DNA of 35,347 nucleotides from Actinomycetes bacterium (GTDB taxonomy: Bacteria > Actinomycetota > JAHEXW01): positions 1 through 35,347 of the forward strand of contig JAHEXW010000015.1 of NCBI GenBank assembly GCA_023251915.1, written 5' to 3'. Position numbers and translations under genes: made by a program. Below the pieces are notes generated by a model, which had not been told where the DNA came from, made no database searches, and saw only the letters and a list, made by a program, of their open reading frames with translations. Shown one piece after another: positions 9,693 to 17,514 of this stretch; the stretch's first letter is position 1, and every line of letters begins with the position of its first letter.

Positions 9693-10439
9693 CTAAATAA
9701 ACAGTCCGCCGTCCACCTTGATGACCTCGCCGGTAATATAGGACGCGGAGTCGCTAACCAGGAATGCCACAACATCGGCGACATTGTCCGCTTGGCCAAA
9801 AACGCCCAGAGGGATCGCCGCGCGCAGCTTATCGGAGTATTCGCTGTTCAAATCCTTCGTCATGTCGGTTTCTATGAAACCGGGCGCGACGGCGTTGACA
9901 CGGACACCGCGCGACGCCAACTCTTTGGCCGCGGTCTTGGTCAAGCCGATGACGCCCGCCTTGGAGGCCGCGTAGTTGGCCTGCCCCGGGTTGCCGCCGA
10001 TACCCACGACGCTGGCCATATTGATAATGACCCCGCCGCGCTGCTTCAACATCGGCCGGCTAACCGCCTGTAGGCAGTTAAAGGTGCCTTTCAGGTTTAC
10101 CGCAATGACCTTGTCCCAGTCTTCCTCGGTCATACGCATAATAAGATTGTCTCTCGTGACACCGGCATTATTGACCAGGATGTCCACCCGGCCGAAAGCC
10201 GCGATCGCCTGCTCGACCAGGCTCTTGGCGTCCGCCGGAACCGAAACGTCGCCCGCGACCGTCAGACAGCGCCGGCCCATGCCCTCTATGTCTTTCTGCA
10301 CACGGGCGGCACTGTCCGCGCCGGACACGTAATTGATTACGATGTCGGCTCCGGCGGCCGCCAGCTTACGCGCCACCGCCGCTCCGATGCCGCGCGAGCC
10401 TCCGGTTACAATCGCGTTTTTGCCTTCTAATGAGTTCAT
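9693..10439 (-). CDS. fabG: 3-oxoacyl-ACP reductase
   Basis: NADPH-dependent reductase of the keto group during elongation; short-chain dehydrogenase family. The 248 residues show the cofactor motif TGGSRGIG at residues 12-19, NNAG, the catalytic Ser in NMASVVGIGG, the YAASK active-site Tyr/Lys, and a C-terminal DGGLFI. ATG at 10437-10439 overlaps the fabD stop by four bases (ATGA), so translation is coupled. Given the placement between fabD and acpP, a different SDR role is unlikely. Confidence 0.97.
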   Translation of the reverse strand: MNSLEGKNAIVTGGSRGIGAAVARKLAAAGADIVINYVSGADSAARVQKDIEGMGRRCLTVAGDVSVPADAKSLVEQAIAAFGRVDILVNNAGVTRDNLIMRMTEEDWDKVIAVNLKGTFNCLQAVSRPMLKQRGGVIINMASVVGIGGNPGQANYAASKAGVIGLTKTAAKELASRGVRVNAVAPGFIETDMTKDLNSEYSDKLRAAIPLGVFGQADNVADVVAFLVSDSASYITGEVIKVDGGLFI

Positions 10440-11362
10440 TTGCCCTCCAGCGTTTCTACGCTATTGATATTCACCAGCTCGACACCTTCCGGCAAAATCC
10501 GTTTTATCAGGCCGGTAAGCACGCGGCCGGGACCCGCTTCGACAAATCGACCGGCGCCTGCCGCCGCGACGGTTTGCACGGATTTGGTCCATTGGACCGG
10601 CATCGTCATCTGCCAATGCAGGGATTCGCGCAGGGCGGCTCCGTCAGTCGACAGCAGCCCGGTGAAATTGGAACATACCGGAACACCGGCATCGACGAAC
10701 TCCGTCGTTTCCAGAACCTCGATAAGCCGCCGCTCCGCCTCGGCCATAAGCGGCGAATGGAAAGCCCCGCTGACCTTAAGCGGCACAACCTTCTTGGCTC
10801 CCGCCGCTTGCATAAGCTCCGCCATTTCGTCCATGGCAAACGTATCACCCGAAATGACGACCTGACCCGGGGAATTGTAGTTGGCAATCTCGGCGACGCC
10901 ATGACCCGAAAACTTACTAAACACCTCTGCCACTTCTTCGTCGGCCAGACCTAAAACAGCCAGCATTTTGCCGGGACGCGCCAGTGCCTGTTCGTTCATA
11001 AAGGCCGAGCGTTTGTCGACCAGCCTCAGCGCGGCTTCGAAATCAATGGCGCCCGCGGCAACCAAAGCGTTGTATTCTCCCAGGCTGTGCCCGAGCGCAA
11101 AATCGAACGTACCGCCCGCGCCGGCGTACAACGAGTAGCAGACGTGATTCATCACAAAAACGGCGAGTTGAGTGTTGCCCGTGGTTTGCAGAACTTCCGC
11201 GGGCCCTTCAAATATTATCGCCGAAAGAGCGCGACCCAATATCTCGTCTGCGGCCGCAAACACCGCGGCAGCCGCCGGATACGCGTCGCGGAGGTCGAAT
11301 CCCATGCCGACGGCCTGCGAGCCCTGTCCGGGGAAAACGAGTGCCGTCTTCGCGGCGGCCAT
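10436..11362 (-). CDS. fabD: Malonyl-CoA:ACP transacylase
   Basis: Loads malonyl groups from CoA onto ACP. The 308 residues contain FPGQGSQAVGMG near the start, the nucleophile elbow GHSLGEYNALVAAG, and the later catalytic-histidine motif SGAFHSPLM. ATG at 11360-11362 begins two bases after the etfA stop, with AAGGAG about 11 bases upstream. The near-zero spacing to etfA is direct evidence that the Etf genes are expressed with fatty acid synthesis. Confidence 0.96.
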   Translation of the reverse strand: MAAAKTALVFPGQGSQAVGMGFDLRDAYPAAAAVFAAADEILGRALSAIIFEGPAEVLQTTGNTQLAVFVMNHVCYSLYAGAGGTFDFALGHSLGEYNALVAAGAIDFEAALRLVDKRSAFMNEQALARPGKMLAVLGLADEEVAEVFSKFSGHGVAEIANYNSPGQVVISGDTFAMDEMAELMQAAGAKKVVPLKVSGAFHSPLMAEAERRLIEVLETTEFVDAGVPVCSNFTGLLSTDGAALRESLHWQMTMPVQWTKSVQTVAAAGAGRFVEAGPGRVLTGLIKRILPEGVELVNINSVETLEGK

Positions 11363-11364
11363 AT

Positions 11365-12561
11365 CTAGCCCCGCTCCTTCTTCAGACGTTCGATCAGGGC
11401 CGGCAGTATCTCGTTTACGTCGCCCACCAAGCCGAAATCAGCCAGCTCGAATATCGGAGCGTCGGCGTCCCTGTTGATGGCGACAACGATTTCAGATGTC
11501 GCCATACCGGCCGTGTGCTGGATAGCGCCTGATATTCCGCAGGCCAGATAGAGTTTTGGCCCGACTGTCTTGCCGGTTTGCCCAACCTGGTGGACATAAG
11601 GCAGCCAACCCTCGTCGACCGGAGGCCGGGAAGCTCCCACAGCGCCGTCGAATAGCTTGGCCAGATCGTTTAGCAGTGTCAGGCTCTCAGGTTTGCCCAT
11701 ACCCCGACCGCCCGCAATGATAACGTCGGCGTCTTCCAGGCGCTCTCCTTCTGCCAGCTCAACATGCTTGGTCATAAAAGTCGTTGCCGTCGTAAATACC
11801 GCCTTGTCCATTTCGACGACGGTGGTCGTCCCCTGACGGCCCGGATCCGGCTCGCCGGCTTGAAATACATGCGGACGAACGGTGGCCATCTGCGGCCGTC
11901 GTTCCGGGCAGACGATCGTGGCCATTAGATTGCCCCCGAAGGTGGGTCTGGTTTGGCGCAACAATCTGGTCTCGGAATCGATGGCCAGAGCCGTGCAATC
12001 GGCGGTCAATCCGGTCTCCAGAACCGCGGCAACGGCCGGCATTACTGAGCGCCCGAGAGTCGTCGCGCCGGCCAGCATTATCGCCGGCTTCCGGTTCACG
12101 ACCAGCTCCACGAGGGTTCTCATATAGGGTTCAATCAGGGGGTCGGCAAGGTCCAGGTGATCGACAACCAAGACGTCATCCGCCCCGGCGGCAATAAGTT
12201 CTCCCGCCCAGTCGGTTACCCCGCTGCCCAGTAGAACGGCAGTTACTTTTTCACCCAGCTCGTCGCCCAGGGCGCGGCCTTTGGTCAGCAGTTCCCGGAC
12301 GACCGGCGCAAAACCGTCGCCCTCTCGTTCGGCAAAAACCCACACGCCGCTCCAGGCAGCCTTATCCTGAGCACCCAAGCCCTCCGATGCAGCGCCTTCG
12401 ATCTCGATGGCGTTGGCCGGACATACCTCCGCGCAAGAACCGCAAACCGTGCAATGTCCGGAGACGATCGCCTGTCCTTCAAATAATTCCAGGGCGCCAT
12501 AGGGGCAAACGTCCACGCAAACGCCGCAACCGATACATTTCTTCGTAATGCGGGCCGCCAC
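11365..12561 (-). CDS. etfA: Electron transfer flavoprotein alpha subunit with N-terminal two-cluster ferredoxin domain
   Basis: Passes electrons to or from an acyl-CoA dehydrogenase. Residues 1-60 form a bacterial ferredoxin domain with two complete [4Fe-4S] motifs, CIGCGVCVDVCP and CTVCGSCAEVCP. The remaining ~330 residues are classic EtfA, with the C-terminal FAD site GASRPPVDEGWLPY, VGQTGKTVGPKLYLACGISG and AIQHTAGM. Ferredoxin-fused EtfA is known from bifurcating systems such as the Acetobacterium caffeyl-CoA reductase (CarE) and lactate dehydrogenase complexes. GTG at 12559-12561 overlaps the etfB stop by one base; fabD follows after two bases. The domain call is firm; bifurcation is inferred. 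Confidence 0.95.
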   Translation of the reverse strand: MAARITKKCIGCGVCVDVCPYGALELFEGQAIVSGHCTVCGSCAEVCPANAIEIEGAASEGLGAQDKAAWSGVWVFAEREGDGFAPVVRELLTKGRALGDELGEKVTAVLLGSGVTDWAGELIAAGADDVLVVDHLDLADPLIEPYMRTLVELVVNRKPAIMLAGATTLGRSVMPAVAAVLETGLTADCTALAIDSETRLLRQTRPTFGGNLMATIVCPERRPQMATVRPHVFQAGEPDPGRQGTTTVVEMDKAVFTTATTFMTKHVELAEGERLEDADVIIAGGRGMGKPESLTLLNDLAKLFDGAVGASRPPVDEGWLPYVHQVGQTGKTVGPKLYLACGISGAIQHTAGMATSEIVVAINRDADAPIFELADFGLVGDVNEILPALIERLKKERG

Positions 12562-13346
12562 TAGAGCACCCCCGTTTCTTTTAATTTTTCGACCAATCGG
12601 TCGACCTGTTGCTCGACGGTCCCTGTAATCATTTCGCCGGTTTTCACTCTTTCAGGCACGTAGGTCTCGACGACCTGTGTCGGAGAACCGGACAAGCCGA
12701 AACGCTTCGCGTCTTCGCCCAGATCGGCCGCGGACCAGGTCACAATCTCGGCTTTCTTGGCCGCCATAATGCCGCGCAGCGATGGCAGCCGGGGTTCATT
12801 GATTTCCTTTACAACGGTAATCACGCAGGGCGTCGGCAACTCGAGGACCTCATAGCCATCCTCAACCAAGCGCTCGACGCGCAGTTTTCCGCCGTCAGCG
12901 CTCTCGATCTTCTTCACATATGTGGCGAACGGCAGCTTTAGGTGCATTGCTACCTCCGGACCAACCTGTCCAGTATCGCCATCAAGGGTTTGTTTGCCAG
13001 CGATAACAATATCCGCCCCGCCCGTTTTGCGTATGGCCGCGGCCAACGTAAATGAGGTCGCCAGGGTATCGGCGCCGGCAAATGCCCGGTCGGAAACTAA
13101 GATAGCCCGATCGGCGCCGACCGACAGCGCTTGTTTCAAAGCCTCGGCGGCTTGAGGCGGCCCCATTGTCAGCACAGTGACCGTTCCCCCTTGGGCTTCC
13201 TTTAGGCGAACCGCCTCTTCGACAGCATAGGTGTCAAAAGGATTAACGATCGCTTCTACACCGTCGCGGACCAGGGTGTTCGTTTTCGGGTCAACCTTTA
13301 TCTCAGTCGATCCGGGAACCTGCTTGATAAGAACTACGATGTTCAT
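12561..13346 (-). CDS. etfB: Electron transfer flavoprotein beta subunit, clostridial/bifurcating-like
   Basis: Partner of EtfA. The 261 residues begin MNIVVLIKQVPGSTEIKVDP and contain VTVLTMGPPQAAEALKQAL, GADRAILVSDRAFAGADTLA and GKQTLDGDTGQVGPEVA. From memory these match EtfB of anaerobic bifurcating complexes (the ADTLATS and DGDT-QVGP motifs) more than the mitochondrial type, which carries AMP at this site. It follows the acyl-CoA dehydrogenase by 129 bases, unusually far for this cluster because two repeat elements sit in the gap. It overlaps etfA by one base. Confidence 0.94.
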   Translation of the reverse strand: MNIVVLIKQVPGSTEIKVDPKTNTLVRDGVEAIVNPFDTYAVEEAVRLKEAQGGTVTVLTMGPPQAAEALKQALSVGADRAILVSDRAFAGADTLATSFTLAAAIRKTGGADIVIAGKQTLDGDTGQVGPEVAMHLKLPFATYVKKIESADGGKLRVERLVEDGYEVLELPTPCVITVVKEINEPRLPSLRGIMAAKKAEIVTWSAADLGEDAKRFGLSGSPTQVVETYVPERVKTGEMITGTVEQQVDRLVEKLKETGVL

Positions 13347-13376
13347 TTGTCTCCTAATAAGACTACTCCGTTAGCC

Positions 13377-13404
13377 ATGAGCCGCGAGGCGTGAGCCGTG
13401 AGGC
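13377..13404. repeat. Two tandem 14-base units between acd and etfB
   Basis: Units ATGAGCCGCGAGGC (13377-13390) and GTGAGCCGTGAGGC (13391-13404) differ at two positions. They look like a fragment of a short dispersed GAGCCGTGAGGC-type repeat. There is no coding frame here. It lies upstream of the etfB ribosome site and within what is otherwise a tightly packed operon. Confidence 0.6.
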
Positions 13405-13443
13405 AGCTCCGGCGAAATACTTTAGCCTGAATCGCGTCGTTTC

Positions 13444-13474
13444 CGTCATTGCGAGGAACGAAGTGACGAAGCAA
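13444..13474. repeat. Dispersed palindromic repeat (GTCATTGCGAGGAxCGAAGxGACGAAGCAA type)
   Basis: The 31-base element begins CGTCATTGCGAGGAACGAAG and ends TGACGAAGCAA. I recognise it as a member of the widely distributed short repeat family seen in many unrelated bacterial genomes; its ends TTGC and GCAA can pair, with GTCA/TGAC inside. It abuts the acyl-CoA dehydrogenase stop codon (13476-13478), leaving one base. Mobile-like or REP-like; no transposase nearby. Confidence 0.65.
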
Positions 13475-13475
13475 C

Positions 13476-14624
13476 CTACCGTAAAGTCTCTTTAATTAGA
13501 TTAGCTGCGATCACGTTGCGCTGGATCTGGTTTGTCCCCTCGTAGATCTGGGTTATCTTCGCGTCCCGCATCATTTTCTCAACCGGATATTCCCGCATGT
13601 AACCATGCCCACCCATTACCTGGACGGCGTCTGTCGCCACGCGCATCGCGACATCCGAGGCAAAGCACTTGGCCATGCTGGCCTCTTTCGAATAGCTCTT
13701 GGCGCCGGCATCGATGGTGCGAGCCGCCGCGTACGTCAAAGCGCGAGCAGCTTCGACCTGCATCGCCATGTCCGCCAGCATATGCTGGACCGCCTGATAC
13801 TGAATAACCGGCTGTCCGCCCTGCTGACGTTCCTTTGCAAACTTCAGCGCTTCCTCGAAGGCGCCCTGAGCTATGCCGACCGCCTGGGCGGCAACACCCG
13901 GCCGCGAAAGATCGAGCGTTTTCAACGCGACGATGAAGCCCATGCCCTCTTTGGAGAGAAGATTCTTGACCGGGACGCGGCAATTGTCGAAGATCAGCTC
14001 CGTCGTCGACGATGACCGGATTCCCATCTTCTTCTCTTTCTTGCCGTAGGTGAAACCAGGCGTGCCCGCTTCGACGATAAACGCGCTGGCTCCCCGGCTG
14101 CCCTTATCTTTGTCGGTCATGGCGATAACTGTATAGTAGGAGGCGTTCCCGCCGTTTGTTATCCATTGCTTGGTGCCGTTGATTATGTAGTCGTCACCGT
14201 CTTTGACCGCCGTCGTCTGTATGTTGGAGGCGTCTGAGCCCGCCGACGCCTCCGTAAGTGCGAACGCCGCCAGCCCTCCCGCCGCTATCTTTGGCAAAAC
14301 GTCTTGCTTCTGTTCCTCGTTGCCGAACAGCAGAATCGGGATCGTGCCAAGGAGCGTGGCCGCATAAGACAAAGCCACGCCGCCGCAAACCCGGCTGATC
14401 TCCTCGATTATCAGGCATTCGTCCAGAACGCCGCCGCCCATGCCTTCGTATTCCTCCGGCACGAACACGCGAAACAGGTCCGAGTCTCCCATGACCTTCA
14501 TTATCTCGGTCGGAAACTCTTCTTTTTCATCCAGCTCGGCGCGAACCGGCAACACTTTCTCTTCTGCGATGGTGCGAGCCAGATCACGTATCATCTGCTG
14601 CTCTTCGGTCAGTTGGTAATCCAC
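13476..14624 (-). CDS. Acyl-CoA dehydrogenase (short-chain/butyryl type)
   Basis: FAD enzyme interconverting acyl and 2-enoyl thioesters with Etf as electron partner. The 382 residues are full length: N-terminal helical domain from DYQLTEEQQMIRDLARTIAE, the FAD/substrate loop FALTEASAGSDASNIQT, WITNGGNA, and the C-terminal catalytic glutamate in YEGTNQIQRNVIA. GTG at 14622-14624 has a GGGGGG ribosome site, 23 bases after fabH. Placed between fabH and etfB-etfA-fabD, in a cluster with no enoyl reductase gene, it may work reductively in lipid synthesis; beta-oxidation is the alternative. Chain length cannot be read from the sequence. Confidence 0.95.
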   Translation of the reverse strand: MDYQLTEEQQMIRDLARTIAEEKVLPVRAELDEKEEFPTEIMKVMGDSDLFRVFVPEEYEGMGGGVLDECLIIEEISRVCGGVALSYAATLLGTIPILLFGNEEQKQDVLPKIAAGGLAAFALTEASAGSDASNIQTTAVKDGDDYIINGTKQWITNGGNASYYTVIAMTDKDKGSRGASAFIVEAGTPGFTYGKKEKKMGIRSSSTTELIFDNCRVPVKNLLSKEGMGFIVALKTLDLSRPGVAAQAVGIAQGAFEEALKFAKERQQGGQPVIQYQAVQHMLADMAMQVEAARALTYAAARTIDAGAKSYSKEASMAKCFASDVAMRVATDAVQVMGGHGYMREYPVEKMMRDAKITQIYEGTNQIQRNVIAANLIKETLR

Positions 14625-14647
14625 CTATTGCCCCCCAGGGTGTTTAC

Positions 14648-15706
14648 TTAAGATTTCTTAGCCCAACGAATAACATTGGCGCCCCAGGTGAGACCGGCGC
14701 CGAACCCGACTGTCAGTACGATATTCCCGTATTTTAAGCGGCCGCTTCTCCATAGCTCGTCTAAAGCGAGTGGTATGGACGCGGTCGACGTATTGCCATA
14801 GTTAACGATATTGCTGACCACCTTTTCGGGCGGCAGTTTCAGCCGCTTGGCGGCGGCTTCCGTGATGCGCGCGTTCGCCTGATGAGGAACGAAGAAATCA
14901 ACGTCCTCGCGATGCAAACCGGCTTGTTTGAGCGCTTTCGTGGCTGCGTCTAAAGACACGCGAGCCGCGAACTTATATACCTCGTTGCCGTTCATCTTGA
15001 TGAATTTGTCGTCGGCCGGAACCTCCAACAGATCGGCGCCGGTTCCATCTGCGCCGGTAAAGCTCGCCATAAAACCGTAACCGAATTCGACTCGTTCCAA
15101 CACGACCGCGCCGGCTGCGTCGCCGAACAATACGCACGTGCCGCGGTCCGTCCAGTCGACAAGACGACTAATCGTCTCTGCGCCGATAACCAGAACGCAT
15201 TCTGCCCGCCGCGTTTCCACGAACTGAGATCCTACGGTCAAGGCGTAAACGAATCCGGCACACGCCGCTTGCAGGTCGAACGCGCTGGCGTTGACCGCGC
15301 CCAATTTCGCCTGAACATGGCAGGCTGTAGACGGCCAGATCTGGTCGGGAGACGCCGACGTCACGATTATCATATCGACGTCCTCGGGGTTCTTGCCGGC
15401 ACTCTTTAACGCTTTCTTGGCCGCACGTACCGCTAAATCGCTGGTCAATACGGTGTCAGCGGCAATGTGGCGTTCCGATATCCCGGTGCGGGCGACAATC
15501 CACTCGTCCGTCGTGTCGACCATTTTCGACAAGTCGTCGTTCGTAAGCACCTTGGGCGGCACGTAACTGCCGATTCCTGTAATGCCGGCCCAAACCATTT
15601 CCTTACGGCCGGTGGCGCGGTCCTTCAATTTAGAGCCAAGTTTATACATCGGGCTTGGCTTCTTTTTTTTCTGCTTTGACTGGCGCTTCGTAACTTCCGG
15701 CGTCAT
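14648..15706 (-). CDS. fabH: 3-oxoacyl-ACP synthase III with basic N-terminal extension
   Basis: Starts fatty acid synthesis by condensing an acyl-CoA primer with malonyl-ACP. The Cys-His-Asn triad is seen in DLQAACAGFVYAL, FVPHQANARI and NYGNTSTASIP. The usual FabH N-terminus (VWAGITGIGSYVPPKVL) begins only at about residue 38; before it is a Lys/Arg-rich tail containing KQKKKKPSP. The ATG at 15704-15706 overlaps the plsX stop by four bases and has AAGAGG upstream, so the long form is well supported; an ATG at residue 37 would give the standard length but has poor spacing. Order plsX-fabH is typical. Confidence 0.95.
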   Translation of the reverse strand: MTPEVTKRQSKQKKKKPSPMYKLGSKLKDRATGRKEMVWAGITGIGSYVPPKVLTNDDLSKMVDTTDEWIVARTGISERHIAADTVLTSDLAVRAAKKALKSAGKNPEDVDMIIVTSASPDQIWPSTACHVQAKLGAVNASAFDLQAACAGFVYALTVGSQFVETRRAECVLVIGAETISRLVDWTDRGTCVLFGDAAGAVVLERVEFGYGFMASFTGADGTGADLLEVPADDKFIKMNGNEVYKFAARVSLDAATKALKQAGLHREDVDFFVPHQANARITEAAAKRLKLPPEKVVSNIVNYGNTSTASIPLALDELWRSGRLKYGNIVLTVGFGAGLTWGANVIRWAKKS

Positions 15707-16701
15707 GCGGCGCCTCTTTTTATGCGGCCGACAACGTCGTGCTCAACACTGCTGATCGCCACCCGAGCCGCGTTAGCGATGGCCGTCGCACTGGAGCGCC
15801 CGTGCGCGATAATGGCGACACCGTCTATCCCCAACAGAACGGCCCCGCCGGTTTCTTCGGGATCGTTGCGCCGCCGGATCTCAGCCAAAGCCGGTTTTAG
15901 AAGAAGCGCTCCTGCCTTCGTCGTTACTCCCTTGGCGATGTTTTCTTTTAGCGAATCAAACAGCATCTTGCCGACACCCTCGACCACCTTCAGAAATACA
16001 TTGCCCGTAAAACCATCGGTTACAACAACGTCGGCCTGACCCTCAAAAACCTCTCGGCCCTCTACGTTTCCGGCAAAATTAACGTCTGACTCTTCCAGAA
16101 GCTTGTATGCCTCTTTCGTGAACGTGCTGCCTTTGCCCGGCTCGCCTCCGATGTTCAACAGACCGACGCGAGGCCGATCAATTTCTAGAACCTGTTCGGC
16201 ATAGACCGACCCCATCAGCGCGAATTGGGGTATGTATTCCGGTTTGCAATCGGCGTTGGCGCCGGCGTCCACGAGCACGAAACGGCCCGTTGCCGAAGGC
16301 AGGATCACACCGATGGCCGGCCTTTTGATGCCGGCGACACGGCCGCAGTTCAAAAGCGCCGCCGCCATTGCGGCCCCGGTGTTTCCGGCCGAGATGAACG
16401 CGTCGCCCCGGCCCTCTTTGACCAGTCTCGCCGCCGTTACAAGAGACGAATTCGGCTTGGACCTAACAGCCCGGCCCGGCTCCTCACCCATATCCACTAC
16501 ATCGGGCGCGTCGACAATCTCGACGTTATCCAGATTGCCGTGAGTCGACAGCTCTGCCGCGATTGCGACCTGGGGCCCCGTGATAATAAAATGCGTTCCC
16601 GGGTTCTTGGCAGCGGAAGCGGCCACGCCCTTGACGGTCTCGACCGGCGCGAAATCTCCGCCCATGCCGTCAATTATGATTGTGACCTCGTTTTTTGACA
16701 T
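15703..16701 (-). CDS. plsX: Phosphate acyltransferase PlsX
   Basis: Converts acyl-ACP to acyl-phosphate, the acyl donor for PlsY in phospholipid synthesis; peripheral membrane enzyme. The 332 residues show IIDGMGGDFAPVETVKG at the N-terminus, DMGEEPGRAVRSKPNSSL, FISAGNTGAAMAAAL, and DGFTGNVFLKVVEG, all family landmarks. ATG at 16699-16701 has only a weak GGGG ribosome site and lies 61 bases after rpmF. The rpmF-plsX-fabH order is conserved in many bacteria. Acyl-phosphate made by the FakA/DegV kinase genes elsewhere in this window would enter the same pool. Confidence 0.96.
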   Translation of the reverse strand: MSKNEVTIIIDGMGGDFAPVETVKGVAASAAKNPGTHFIITGPQVAIAAELSTHGNLDNVEIVDAPDVVDMGEEPGRAVRSKPNSSLVTAARLVKEGRGDAFISAGNTGAAMAAALLNCGRVAGIKRPAIGVILPSATGRFVLVDAGANADCKPEYIPQFALMGSVYAEQVLEIDRPRVGLLNIGGEPGKGSTFTKEAYKLLEESDVNFAGNVEGREVFEGQADVVVTDGFTGNVFLKVVEGVGKMLFDSLKENIAKGVTTKAGALLLKPALAEIRRRNDPEETGGAVLLGIDGVAIIAHGRSSATAIANAARVAISSVEHDVVGRIKRGAA

Positions 16702-16762
16702 CAGCGCCCCAGGATAAAGAGAATGGGATGACTGCCGGCGGCCCAGGGGACTGCCAGCGAGA

Positions 16763-16939
16763 TCAGTCGACCTTTATGGCCGGACGGCCTCGATAATACC
16801 CACAGTTGGGGCAGGCATGATGCGGCAATTTCGGCTGGTGGCACTGCGGACAGGCGCCTGTGTTCGGCGCCGTCAACTTGTGATGCGACCGGCGGCTATC
16901 TCGTTTCGATTTTGATGTCTTCCTCTTCGGTACTGCCAT
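16763..16939 (-). CDS. rpmF: 50S ribosomal protein L32
   Basis: Small zinc-ribbon ribosomal protein of 58 residues. It starts MAVPKRKTSKSKRDSRRSHH, the typical basic L32 head, and then has zinc pairs CPQC and CPNC (residues 30/33 and 43/46), ending GRPAIKVD. ATG at 16937-16939, stop at 16763-16765. It lies 14 bases after the DUF177 gene, an arrangement (yceD-rpmF-plsX) conserved across bacteria. Confidence 0.97.
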   Translation of the reverse strand: MAVPKRKTSKSKRDSRRSHHKLTAPNTGACPQCHQPKLPHHACPNCGYYRGRPAIKVD

Positions 16940-16953
16940 TAATCTAAATCCTC

Positions 16954-17514
16954 CTACGAACCCTTGTTGTCTTGCGGATGTTCTTTCAGATATTGTTTTA
17001 AGGCCGCCTTATAATCAGGCAGATCCTCGTCGCTTTCGTCATGTTTATGCGGCTTGACGTTCAGGTCTTCGCCACAGACGGAACATAAACCGCGGCACCC
17101 TTCCTCGCATTTGGGAGAGAACGGTACCGCCAATACCAACGCCTGGGATAACATCGGCGTCAGGTCGATCCTTTGTTCATCTATTGCGAAGAGTGCTTCT
17201 TCCTCGCGTTCTTCCGGGTCCTCCCGGTTGAAATCGCTGTGCCGGCGGTATATCTCCTCGAATGGCTGGCTGACAGTCAGGTTAAATGTGTTCAGACACC
17301 GACCGCAGGTCAAAGTCACATCCGCCTCAAGTCCGCCTTGAGCCATTATCGTTCCGCTCGCTTCCTTGAGCGTTATTTTCGCTCGCACCGGCCCATTGAC
17401 AACGATTCGCTCCTGGCCCTTAAAGGCCGGCGGCAGTGAATCCTCAACGTGAATAATCTCGCGCGAGCCCGGTTTTCTGAGCAAGCCAGAAACGTCAAAA
17501 CGCAGGGCGGGCAT
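16954..17514 (-). CDS. yceD: DUF177/YceD-family protein
   Basis: Member of the YceD family (DUF177), usually encoded directly before rpmF and linked to 23S rRNA accumulation in plants and bacteria; the biochemical role is unclear. The 186 residues show the conserved pair CGRCLNTF in the middle and a C-terminal cysteine group CEEGCRGLCSVCGEDLN, which could bind zinc. The highly acidic region EDPEEREEEALFAIDEQ is typical. Its ATG overlaps the stop of the upstream coiled-coil gene by one base (TAATG). Family identity is secure, mechanism is not. Confidence 0.92.
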   Translation of the reverse strand: MPALRFDVSGLLRKPGSREIIHVEDSLPPAFKGQERIVVNGPVRAKITLKEASGTIMAQGGLEADVTLTCGRCLNTFNLTVSQPFEEIYRRHSDFNREDPEEREEEALFAIDEQRIDLTPMLSQALVLAVPFSPKCEEGCRGLCSVCGEDLNVKPHKHDESDEDLPDYKAALKQYLKEHPQDNKGS

